Shown here piece by piece: positions 10,305-20,608 of a DNA stretch of 64,000 bases. This stretch comes from Brachypodium distachyon (Eukaryota; Streptophyta; Magnoliopsida; Poales; Poaceae): contig NC_016131.3 of assembly GCF_000005505.3 (NCBI RefSeq), positions 48,097,355-48,161,354 of the forward strand, given 5' to 3'. How positions within the stretch are numbered: the stretch's first letter is position 1; every line of letters starts with the position of its first letter. Position numbers and translations under genes: made by a program. Under the pieces are notes generated by a model. That model searched no databases. It saw nothing but the letters and a program-made list of their open reading frames with translations, and was not told the origin of the DNA.

Positions 10305-11440
10305 AAACGTGACATTTCCTTGACTTAGCTTCCTTGACAAAATCTTTCCACATGGTTGATCCCGCTGTTGCCAACCGACCATCTGTATCTGTACGGAACT
10401 GGATTAATTTTAACACATGATACTCAAATAACAGAAACACATACCACATGATCCGCAAATTTGACAACATTAATGCAAAATAAATTCTTGTCCTTCGCTT
10501 TTTCATCTTACATGGCTCGCTTGGCTTCCCACACAGTTGGCAAGGTCCCTTGTAAGTAGAAAATAAAATGACACAATTAATGTAGATGTTGTACCTTGGG
10601 TGTAAACAGATAATGAGACTGCATTTTCTAGAAAATATAGTACCTCCATTACAAAGAGTTGCAAAAACCCGAATAAAAAATCTCCAACGGTAGTGCTATT
10701 TGTTAACTCCACGCTCCCCGCCCCCACCCACCCGTGGTACCAGTTAGAGATGAAAACTTGACATGTTCTTGGCTGAATTCAGATTAACATTTTGCCCAAA
10801 AAAACATGATTTACTAGCGGCATTTACTAGAGCATGACTGATGGTAATACGCCTTCATTAATACAAAAAAATGTGCCTGTTTTACTAGAGGAAAGATGCA
10901 ACTAATAACAAACATAGAATGCAACTCCTCTTCTGCACCCGTCCCCCTCCACCTTCCTCTATCGACAAAGAGGACACTTTCGAGAGCCCATGACTCCTCG
11001 TCTGCTCATTATATGCAATCGGCGTGCGGGCCCACAAAAAAGCCCAAAACAAGCGCGTGTTCGAAACCCGAACAAAACACAAACACAACCTGCCTAAAAA
11101 CACTGGGCGGCAAAGTGTCGTCGTTCCCAATTTGGATGTGCAAGTCATACTTGAACTCATGGCAGTCCATGACAACAAGGAAGTTCTCGGCGAAATCATT
11201 TAGGCGATCCTTGAAGACCTGAGGGACAGCCTGCTTAACAAAAACATTGGAAAAGGAATTTAAAAAACATCCAAATTAAAAATAGTGGAGACACAACAAT
11301 TTCATTACCGCAAAGTTGCCACACCCTTCAGCCATGGGGATTGTGAAGGCTGAAACACAAACATCGGTGTGTCTGCCAAGTACATCGAACTCAATCGTTG
11401 CGCTCCTTGCAACGACGAGCCATGATATCTACACAGAAAA
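10305..11440 (-). pseudogene. Unidentified minus-strand gene fragment with splice-like borders
   Basis: I do not recognise the gene. Three minus-strand stretches read as exons. About 11440-11308 gives a frame containing IEFDVLGRHTDVCVSAF and ends at GCG|GTAATG. A second, starting after AAGCAG near 11235, contains QVFKDRLNDFAENFLVVM and YDLHIQIGNDD. A last stretch ending at a TAG near 10308 contains TMWKDFVKEAK. The pattern (PxxF, a hydrophobic strand, then WxxFV) is loosely like a plant B3 domain, but that is speculation. No credible start or complete frame could be assembled, so a degraded or captured fragment is likeliest. Confidence 0.35.
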
Positions 11441-12312
11441 CACACAAAACTTAATGGAAAAAAGCTTGCAAAGCCCCAATACAAAAATGAGACACCCTGT
11501 CGCTAGGTGTATGATAACATGCTGAACCTCTGTACAGACCTATAAATCATACAGTAAAATGACCATATTGGAATGATATACATTGATGGAAACAAAATAA
11601 ACATGATCACTACTATCATATGGTGTTATAGAAATAAAATCAACATAAGTTGATGTATTAATTCCTAAAGTTTGTGGACAGTGGACTAGAGCAACTATGC
11701 AAGGCATTCACTCCAGAAAAAAAATCGATAAAAACACTACGCCCCTCCCGAGTGACATGGCCAGCATACAAAAGTTCCATCAAAACTGATGCATCTAACA
11801 GCACACAAAAATAAAAAAAAATCGCCGCCGCCGAACAACCATCCCACCGCCGCATACAACCCTAGCCAGAAAAAACAAACCCTAGATGCACAACCATCTC
11901 CTCCCCTCTTGATCTATTATACCGAGAAGAAGAGGCAAGAACTTTACCTGGATGCAGGATTTATCAGCGAGGACGGAGCGCAACTCCCAGCGGCTCCTAG
12001 GCGATGGAGCTCCTCTTCCTCCGCCTCCCCTCCCGACCCTGCTCCCGACCTGGTCTCTGGAGAAGAATACCCTTTCGTGGAACAGATCTCTCGATAAGAA
12101 TACGCATCCCTCCATCACGCTATCGACCGCCCCCCGTGAAAAAAGCCCAAAAGCCCACATCGTGAAGGACAAACTCGGCCCCAACAACAGCCCACACTGA
12201 AACAACACACAGAAAAAAGAAAACGCACCAATCTCCGCGCAAGCAAACAGATGGACGGTCCGTACACGTCGACTGAGAAATACTTATTTCTCAGGCGCCT
12301 GATCGATAGCAA

Positions 12313-12586
12313 ATTCGAAAGAAAAGTATAGGCGGCATTACACTCGAAATACATGTACATTCAAGGCTGTGTATAAAAAGGCTTGACAAGGACTCCTTCA
12401 TGTTCGATTAAAAAGAACATGGATGTTTAGCTCAAAATGAAGTTATTTGCGTGTGTGCTGAAATAATACCACAACGACGCTTAAATTAGCTGTTCACAAA
12501 AAAAAAAACCCGCTTCAATTAGCTTCTGGTCAAACTGGCCGAAGTATAACAATGGAGCCAGAAATCTTCTCAAACTAAAAACTCCA
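12313..12586 (+). promoter_or_regulatory. Distal upstream region of GDSL copy B (duplicated at 24005-24320)
   Basis: Collinear with sequence upstream of copy C: both carry AAAAGTATAGGCGGCATTAC, ACTCGAAATACATGTAC, TTCAAGGCTGTGTATA, TAGCTCAAAATGAAGTTATT and TGCGTGTGTGCTGAAAT. In C this block lies directly upstream of the gene. Here it is cut off from copy B by the 12587-20212 insertion. It marks the duplicated unit; regulatory activity is inferred only from position. Confidence 0.65.
12492..12510 (+). mobile_element. 19 nt poly(A)-containing retro-insertion
   Basis: CGCTTAAATTAGCT (12478-12491) and CGCTTCAATTAGCT (12511-12524) flank GTTCAC, twelve or so A, and CC. The corresponding point upstream of copy C has a single CTCAAACTAGCT. 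Repeats are 13 of 14 identical, so this case is weaker than the others. Confidence 0.5.
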
Positions 12587-12653
12587 TCGGTACACTTAAA
12601 AGATTTGAATTGTTGGTCGTCCGTTCATTGCAACCGAGACTACTCCCTACATT

Positions 12654-12950
12654 CACTACAAGAAATATGCTGATTTATGACCCCCTATTTTCGTCCTTAA
12701 ATCATCACAAGTATCAATTTATGACGGTTCTCATGACGAAAAACAGATCGTCAAAAAGCAACCGTCGCTAATGACACTTAATGACCTTTGGGGTGGAATG
12801 GTCATAAGCGGTTATGACCAACTAGGATGGTCATAAATTTTATGACCAATTTTTTTGGTCATTATCGGTCCGGCCAGTACACGTAGGATCTGACGTGGCT
12901 GTCCGACGTGGCAAACTTTGTGACGAAATAAAAGGTCGTAATACGAAATC
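12654..12950 (+). mobile_element. CACTA-type terminus
   Basis: Opens CACTACAAGAAATATGC and is followed by repeated TTATGACC/GGTCATAA motifs in both orientations, the usual layout of CACTA termini and subterminal repeats. I found no matching TTTCTTGTAGTG end, so this is a solo end and the right limit is approximate. Confidence 0.5.
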
Positions 12951-13881
12951 AGCCCGGTCCGAGCATGTCATCTATCTGGGCCTGGCCCAACAATTTGGCC
13001 CATTTAACTAATTTTCACAGTGAACTGTCATGATAAATGGGCCGAGACGATTAAATTGGGTTTGTACATTTTTTATTTTACGCTTCCCTAAATTGTCCGG
13101 GCGCTTGTTCGAACTTTTCTTTTTTCGATTTTCGGCCTTTTTATTTAGTTCCAATTTCGTTTGGACCCTGGCTCATAAGGCCCAGTACTATTTTCGGCTA
13201 GATAATTCCCATCAGACTACCTTCCGGTCATAGAATAATACAAACCAGATTTTCAAATGAACACACGATTTTCATTCATATTACTCCCTCCATCCCATTT
13301 TAAGGGGCGTGTAAGATTTTGCACACGTACCAAAGGAACCTCCTGCAGCCAAATTTGAGACCAAACTACCCCTGGATGCATGACTTGGCTGTTCTCTTCT
13401 GTCACGGAATGACTTTTTGTTGGCCAATCAGTGCGGTAGAGTATCCGGAAAGATCAGATTGCAGCAGCGCACGAAAGCATTTATAAAAGACTCCCTGTTG
13501 CGTGGGGCCCTCACGCCCAGCCACGCAGCTCCTTAATCGTCCGCTCATTGCATGGCGCATGCAGCCATGCAGGCTTCTTCGTATTGGCACACGGTGGCCG
13601 TCGAAGCAAAATTGACCTGCTGAAAATTTTGCATGGATCTCTGGAAACGCTTCCCGCCTCTCGGTCAAATTTCACAGCTCAAAATGAACCGCCAACAAGC
13701 CTGCGCAACCCAAATTTTGCATGGAGAGTTAGCGCCATGAATTGAAAATTTGAAGCAAGGAAATGGCGCCAGTCTTCTTAGCAGCTCACCCAGCACTATA
13801 AGGAAATGGCGCCAGTCTTCTCAAGAACTCATCGGCAAGGACATACTCTACTCCGCTCTTCTTCTCTAATCTTACATCCCG

Positions 13882-16357
13882 ATGATAGACCTCAACTTAC
13901 CTCCCGATGAGGTGGAGGAGTACAGTGGTCATGCTTTTGACCCCAACAATGACGACCTTGGGTGGAATAGCATTGAAGGTGATCGTTTGATCAGAAGGAT
14001 CTGCCTTTTTCTCTTTCTTTACCCGTTTAATCTTTCTGTTGTCCTGCTGTACTCGATCTTCAAGCGCTGATGTCTTCAAGCGATGAACAGGAGGATCTGC
14101 CAGAAACGACGTCGCTGGTCGCGGCGTCGCCGGCCGTGGACACGCCAGACTTGATGTAGCTGCTCGCGGCGTCGCCGACCGTGGACAAGCCAGACTTGAT
14201 GTAGCTGCTCGCGGCGTCGCCGGCCGTGGAGTCGTCGGTCGTGGACACGCCACACAGCTCGACGTCGCGGGCCGTGGTGTGGCAGGACGTGGGGACGACA
14301 GGCTCCACCTCGCTAGAGGCGGCGTCGCCGGCCGTGGAGACGGCAGACTCGGCGTCGCTGGTGGCGGACACGCACGGCTGGATCTGACCAGCCGTGGACA
14401 CGCCACTCTTGACGTTGCTGGCCGTGGCGTCACCGGGCGTGGACACGCCACTGTCGCCGTCGCCGGCCGTGGCGTGTCCGGTCTTGGACACGGTACTGTC
14501 GAAGCCGCTGGCCACGAACGCATCATACTCGACGTCGCCTGTCGCGGGCGTGGGCATGACGTGCTGGGCCGCGCTGGGCGTGGGCACGTTGACGGGCATG
14601 CTGGGGGCAGCCACCACCGGCTGGGACTGACCGGCCGTGGTCGTGCAGCACCAGTGCTCGCAGGACAAGGGCTGGCCGGCCGTGGTCATGGGGGGCGTCG
14701 GTTCGCAGGGGGCGAACAAGCCAGGCTGGGGCTCGGTGGCCGCGGACAAACCAGGCTGGGCATGGGGCTCGCCGGCCACGGCCAAGCGAGTGCGGAGCAC
14801 GCCGGCCACGCGGAAGATGGCGCCAGCCACGGTCAAGCGAGTGTGGAGCACGCCGGCCATGCAGAAGATGATGCCAGCCACGGCCACGCGAGTTCGGAGC
14901 ACGATGCCGGACAAGGCAACCAGGAACAAGGCACGTACTCGATCGGATTGTTTTTGAAGTACAGTAGCCATGCATGATGAAGTACAATAGCCATGCTCAA
15001 TCAAACTAGGCTAGACTATTAGCCATTTTTAAGAATTTTTAGTGCAGATTGCCACTCCAGTTTTTAGTGAGTTTTGTTTTCATCAAGTACAGTACACATA
15101 ATTTTCAGGTGATTCCAACACTGGAAAGAAATTAAGGTGGTACACTGACGATGAACGTCGATATATCTATGGCCTGCTACTCGAGAGGACAACCGTGGGA
15201 AAACTAAAACGCGGAGTGACAAAGGAAGTAGAGGCAATAACGGGCGTGCCACTAAGAGTTGTGCATCGCATCTGGCGGAATGGAAAGGTTGCCGGTGGAG
15301 TGCATGGAGTATTCAGCAGGAAGGCAAAGAACTGTGGAAGGAAGAGAATTGACATAAATCCTGAAGCCGTTAACGCGATTGATTTGAAGGACAGGACAAC
15401 AATTCGAAGACTAGCAAGCAAATTGACCATGGCCAAGAGCACAGTACACAGGAGGTTGAAGGACAGGCAGATATGGAGGCACACGAATGACGTGAAGTAT
15501 ACATTGACCGAGGCTAACATGAGAGCAAGAGTTCAGTACTGCATGTCGATGCTAGACCCCATGAGCATGCCGGAGAACCCTACCTTCAAGAGTATGTACA
15601 ACATGGTATATATAGATGAAAAGTGGTTCTATCGCAAGAGGAAGAATCTGAAGAGAACAAGATTCACATTGAGAAGGTCATGTTTCTAGCTGCTGTAGCA
15701 AGACCTCGGCGTGATGTGCATGGTAATTTCACATTCACAAGAAAGATAGGTATCTTTCCATTCGTTTGTGTGGAGCCTGCGAAGAGAAGTACCGCGAGGA
15801 GGGCTGCTGGTACCTTGGTTACCAAAACAGTGCCAGTAGACAGGGATATTAGTCGGGAGTTTCTTATCAACAAGGTTTTGCCCGCTATCAAGGAAAAATG
15901 GCCGGTGGAAGAATTTGGCATGCCAATTTTCATCCAACAAGATAACGCAAAGACGCATGTTGCTCCTACCGACATCGATTTTTGTCGGGCTGCACAAGAA
16001 GGTGGATATGACATACGGTTGATGAACCAACCACCCAACTCACCTGATCTAAACATCCTAGATCTTGGGATTTTTGCAGGTCTCCGATCCTTGTTTGAAA
16101 CATCATTTCCTGGCAGCGTGGATGATATAGTGGCTAAGGTTGTTGATACTTTTGAACGATACCCATGTGACAAGCTCAACCGTATCTTCCTCACTAAACA
16201 AACTTGCATGATGGAGATTATGCGTCACCGGGGAGGACAACACTATTCCATCCCACACATGAACAAAGACCGTCTACAGAGGAATCATGCACTTCCAGTT
16301 CGATTGGAATGCGACCCAGAATTAGTGAGACATGCTATTGAGTTCTTAGGCCAGTGA
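13882..16357 (+). pseudogene. Plant mariner-like transposase, frameshifted
   Basis: A first exon may start at 13882 (MIDLNLPPDEVEEY). The main exon starts after TTTTCAG at 15109 and runs to a TGA at 16355-16357. It contains a helix-turn-helix region (TKEVEAITGVPLRVVHRIW) and the three catalytic Asp residues: YIDEKWFY, QQDNAKTH and LNILDLG. There are 39 residues between the second and third Asp, the DD39D spacing of plant mariner transposases. Between about 15640 and 15670 the frame shifts and roughly 15-20 residues expected between RKNLK and KVMFLAAVARPR are missing, so a small deletion has inactivated it. Confidence 0.85.
14085..14930. repeat. GC-rich short tandem-repeat block inside the mariner-like element
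   Basis: Irregular repeats of GCGTCGCCGGCCGTGGACAC, often followed by GCCAGACTTGATGTAGCTGC, with period about 42 bp at the left and shorter toward the right. It lies between the putative first and main transposase exons. The composition keeps several frames open, including 314 codons on the minus strand (14060-15004) and 232 on the plus (14279-14977). I treat these as repeat-driven, not genes. Confidence 0.75.
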
Positions 16358-16710
16358 GGCATGTAGTAATCACAAGTATGAAAGCATGATGGTAAGCTGC
16401 GTGTGATCAAGCATGAGATGTGAGATGTACTAATCTTTTGTGCTTCACTTATGAATTGAACTTACTAGCCTTTTGCTTTGTTCATCCTTTAAATCATATG
16501 CATCAGTGAACATGCATATGCATGCATGGTTAAGTAAACTCAAGAAAATCAGAATAGGAGATTCAAACAAACATACATACTCCAGTAAGAGTACACACAC
16601 ACAATACAGTCCATTAAGAGTGCACACAAAATAGGAGTACATAAGAGTATCCAGATGAAACAAACATGCATAACATTCAACTACTCATTCAACCTTGTAC
16701 TCAATCTAAA

Positions 16711-17704
16711 TTACTCTTGTTTTCGAGGAATTATGCTTCCATCTCGAGCAAATGCGTGAGGGTTCATGAAATGGAGGAAAGTTCCCAAAGGAGGAAACAT
16801 TTCATCCTTTTTCTCATCTTTAAAGGTGGGCAAGAATGTCTCACCTCTCTCACCTGCTAGGGAGTTGACGGACCCAACATCGTTGGACTGCGGCACCTTA
16901 AGCTTCTTCTTCACAATGGTGTTCTCTTCCTCGTCTTCTTCGTACGAGTCCTCCGCAATTAGGTCGCCATGGCTGGCGAGAATCGCGAACTCGTCCCGTA
17001 CAGGCCCATGGTCGATCTGTTGGGACTCGCCGGGGAGCACGACTGGCTCGTCCTTGACTTGCTGGGACTCGCCGGGAAGCACGGCTTCGACGTCGAGCAG
17101 TGGCTGAGCAAGCACCGCACCAGGAGGCAGCGCATGCACAGCTTCAGCGTTGAGCAGCTGCTGCTCAACGCCGTCGGAGTGCTGAGCATGCACCGCCTCG
17201 ACGCCCAGCAGCTCCACCAGCACTGCTCCGGCGGGCAGTGCCTTTATGGCGTCGACATGCTGAGCGCGCATGGTGACGAGGTGCTGCAGCATCTCTTGAA
17301 TGGCGTCGAGGTGGCCCTTCTGCTCCCGCGCGGCGTCGAGCTCCTACAGGCGCACGGCGTGGAGGTGATGTAGCTGTTCCTGCACAGCGTTGAGGCGGTT
17401 CAGCCTCTCCCGCATGGCATCCAGTCGCTGCGCGCGCTCGGCGTGGAGGCGCTGCATCTGCTCTTGCACGGTGCTCCTGCACAACATCAAGGTGCTGCAG
17501 CTGCGCTTGCACGGCGTCGAGCGAATCCGCGAGCTCCATGGGCATGGCTGTGGAAAAGAACCGAAGGAGGAAGAAGTACTGGATGGCTATGACCCGTGAG
17601 AAGGAAGGAGATGGAATCATGGGGCTGGAGAAGTTGATGGGACGCAGCATGCATGGGGAAGGCAAGAGAGGGCCTCCGGAAGGAAAGTTGAAATCATTAC
17701 GCAT
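16711..17704 (-). pseudogene. Opposite-strand coiled-coil ORF inside mariner-like element (broken)
   Basis: Not a recognised family. On the minus strand a frame begins near 17704 (or at the internal Met at 17550) and reads MELADSLDAVQAQLQHLD. It then loses frame after VQEH. The coherent continuation lies in another frame, meets one TAG near 17353, and runs on to a TAA near 16711. Features are repeated LDAVQ.QL.HL-type heptads suggesting a coiled coil, two GESQQ-containing repeats, an acidic stretch SYEEDEEE followed by KKKLK, and a C-terminus ending FARDGSIIPRKQE. The two lesions make it a pseudogene or an intron-containing gene. Mariners normally carry only a transposase, so host capture is possible. 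Confidence 0.5.
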
Positions 17705-17842
17705 GCATGCGAGCAGCTCGCGTGGGACCAGAAGTGGGGGTATTTTCGGAAGCGAAGTGTAAAAGGAGTACTACGGCTGCTAAACGGACATGAACATTTG
17801 AGTAGTGAGTAGTACGCCTCCTAAAATGGGATGGAGGGAGTA

Positions 17843-20212
17843 CATCACAAGAAAACATATTTCTACCAGCAACAGAGCGCACATGGAAAGTCTTCCATCT
17901 AAATCTTAAATGACAGCATCCACAAAAACTTGTGTTTGCTATATCAACTAAGGCTTCTGTATCATCCTATGAAATGAGAGATAATTAGTAAACATTTTGA
18001 TAAACAACATGCTGCATATCGACTTAGCGAGGTCAGCTAACCTTCATGGATCTGTAGGATGTGAGGTCGTGGTGAGGACCAGCAGGACTTCGTCAACATA
18101 GAGTAGTCTTAGGAGGAGGAACTGAACAGAGGCGTTGCTCGTGGTCACCTGGCCATCGCAAAGAAACATAAACTTTACTAAAAGAAACATTCAGCATACA
18201 AACTGGGTTCAAGTCTTGACATATCAGCAATGGCACACGACAAGAACAGTAGATGACAATATCAAAGTCGATAGAAGCATGGCAAGAAAATAAACTTCTG
18301 TGCTAAGTCAGATCGATACTTCATTAACATCTAGATGCAGCTATTTGATTGGCTTCTGCATGCAACAGCTAATAGCATCATCAATTATTTAATAATAATG
18401 AGCTATTTGATGCAAACCTAGAACAGAGATATTTGCTTGTCCTAATTACAAACAAAGCTACAAGGCCAGCCTCCTTTAGCACACCCCGAAGTACATGATA
18501 CCAACAAAGCCATTCACTGCATATAAAAAGCAATGCTTCCGCAATGAGGTAAAAAGAACAATTACACGCAATATTTACATATAGCTGAAGGACACACCAA
18601 TTCATAAATCAACTGCAGAACCTACACATTAATAACCACCCAATAAAATGGCCTTAAATTAGAATTGCAAACTAATGATAGTATCAAATCGAAGTGTTAA
18701 GATGAGTTTAGTAGTGAACGAAAATCAATTATCCATCAACAATGAAACTGTGGCTAATCGGGATGTTCAAATCAACCATGAGGTGTGTTAACAGTAGCGA
18801 AGGGATCGGCAGCGACTGTCGGCGGAGCTATGGGCGGGCTAGATGCGGCCTGAGATACGCTTGAAAATACCCGGGAAGAGGGAAAGAGGCTAACCGTGGA
18901 TGGATTGACGGTTGGAGGTAGGGCAGGCGAGGTCCGGGGTAGATCGGACAATCGAGGCGCCGTGCAGTCGGAGAGGTAGAAGACGAAGGGGCTTCCTGCC
19001 GATGAGGGCGAATCCAGCAGCTGCGGTCGAGGGAGATCGGGCGATGGCGCCGATGGGCGACCGGAGAGGAGGACGATGCCGGGGCTTACTGCCGAGTACG
19101 GCGTCGTCGGCCCCTGCTCGAGGCAGCCTCCATCGGCCACGAAGATGGCTTCGCGTCCAGCAGTGAGCCGGTCGCAGAGCCTTCACGCCCTGCTCTTGCC
19201 GGTGGTCTCATTCCCGCCGACGGAGATGCCCGCAGGTGAGAGGGTGGAGGCCCGGCAGCGCGGAAGGGAGGTGCTGTGCGGCAAGCATCATCTCACCTAC
19301 ACTGTGGAGCAGGCAGCAGGGTAGGGGGCGGTGGGTGAAGGAGAGAGACACACACAGAGGGTGGCAGCGGGTGAGGGAGAGTAGGCAACGCGTTAGGGTT
19401 TGGACGGGCGGTCATATTTATAGAAGATTTCGTTATTGGGCTTTGAGTTTCTCTGGTGGGCCAAAAACAATTCTAAATACCACACGCGGTACTTCAACCC
19501 AGCTTGTGCAGCCCGATGCCAGCCCAGCTTCATCGCGCGAATCCAAGCGCAGCGAATCTCCTCCTTCGCGTGCGTCTTCTCCACAACCGGCTGTGCGCCG
19601 CCGCCGCATCGATCTCCTCCGCCTGCATGTACCAGCCTCCGGCAGAACCTCCCTAGGATCCGCGACGACGTCCTTACCACGTCGAGGCTCTGCCATGCCC
19701 TGCCCACTTCAGACGCGTACCCGCGTCGAGGCTCTTCCCTGCCGCCGGCCGCCTCGTCGAGGTTGTTGCCGCCGTCGTCCATTGCTGCTCTCTACCTCCC
19801 CATTAAATTAGACATAATCTTCTCGTTCCTTTTTCCCTCTTTTGCTCTCTCATTCATACCTTCTGTCTACCACGCATGCCACATCCGGGTCGTCAGAAAC
19901 ACCATCAAGCTGCCTAATCATCGAGATTAGGGATTTTAAGACTCTCTGTCCCAAGAGTTGTGGTTTTGTGAGACTGTTAGCAACAACTGTGGTTTCGTGA
20001 GACCACTGCCACAAAAAATGTGGTTCTGTGAAATTTTCTTATTGACTTAACGTATGCTTCTAAGATAGTTTTCTAAATTAAATATTTTGAGAGAATTATT
20101 ATGTAGCATAACATTGAATAATATGATCAGCACATAAATATTTTAAAAATACTAAGGCTTGCAATACGTGTAGTTTTAATTCTGTAGCAACGCCGTGCAT
20201 GCATTTAACTAG
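17843..20212. other. Remaining Helitron interior; gene-fragment-like, no complete gene
   Basis: AT-rich 17.9-18.7 kb is followed by a GC-rich block at 18.77-19.40 kb with a CT-rich leader on the minus strand, like the 5' end of a gene read leftwards. A stretch at about 18045-18150 has AG and GT borders on the minus strand. Near 19957-20030 a ~30 bp motif (TGTGGTTTTGTGAGAC and variants) is repeated three times. No frame encodes a protein I recognise. Confidence 0.4.
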
Positions 20213-20219
20213 CCAACAG

Positions 20220-20608
20220 AAATATTCATTGTTGGTCTCATTCTAGCCTCCTAGGAACAAATTAACTAACTATGGATCGGTTGGGTGAGTTGGGTGTCAC
20301 TATGGATCAGTGAGGTCCTTTTCCACTGGATCACCCGCAAAGCAAACGGAGAACCAAGTTCGAAAGTCTCGATCGAGCAGCGAGATCTGAGGCGAGAGCA
20401 AATCAGATGCACATCTCCTTCAGGTTTGAACCCATTTCGTACTCGACGCTGCTGCGCGCCAACTGCTACGCGCCAACGGCCGCACGGCACGGCACGGTGG
20501 CAAGTTAAGCCGGGCTACACACACCCTATTTATGTATAAATATGATCGATCGAGTGCGCCATGAGGGCAGGAGGAGACACAGCGAGATAAATCGAATCAA
20601 GATCAACC
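20220..20608 (+). promoter_or_regulatory. Proximal promoter of GDSL copy B
   Basis: Homologous to the region before copy C (TTGGTCTC, ATTTCGTACT, GCCAACTGC..C). A TATA-like TATTTATGTATAAATA near 20526-20541 lies about 70-80 bp before the ATG at 20609. The region upstream of 20212 has been replaced by the insertion, so only about 400 bp of ancestral promoter remains adjacent. Confidence 0.5.

Larger units (their letters stand above)
13284..17840 (+). mobile_element. Mariner-like element (Stowaway parent type), 4.6 kb
   Basis: Termini are CTCCCTCCATCCCATTTTA at the left and TAAAATGGGATGGAGGGAG at the right, exact inverted repeats over 19 bp, flanked by TA at 13282-13283 and 17841-17842. It carries a plus-strand transposase (13882-16357), an internal GC-rich tandem-repeat block and an opposite-strand reading frame (16711-17704). 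It is nested in the Helitron-like insertion. The well-preserved termini suggest recent insertion, although the transposase is broken. Confidence 0.9.
12587..20212 (+). mobile_element. Helitron-like 7.6 kb insertion upstream of GDSL copy B
   Basis: Starts TCGGTACACTTAAAAG after an A and ends GTAGCAACGCCGTGCATGCATTTAACTAG; the CTAG terminus preceded by a GCAACGC-type motif is typical of grass Helitrons. The flanks rejoin into the sequence found uninterrupted upstream of copy C (near 24312): CTCCCA then TCAACAGAAATAT. No target duplication exists, as expected for insertion between A and T. No Rep/helicase is present. Contents are a CACTA-like end, a nested mariner-like element and gene-fragment-like GC-rich DNA at 18.0-19.9 kb. 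An insertion is certain from the paralog; the Helitron class is inferred. Confidence 0.6.

Noticed and set aside
14060..15004. 314-codon minus-strand ORF with TAGDA-like repeats
   Set aside because: Produced by a GC-rich tandem repeat whose period is divisible by three; other frames are also open. Kept only as a repeat observation.
17845..17870. CACAAGAAAACATATTT as the partner of the CACTA end at 12654
   Set aside because: It is in the same orientation as the left end, not inverted, and lies just outside the mariner TIR; no subterminal repeats follow.
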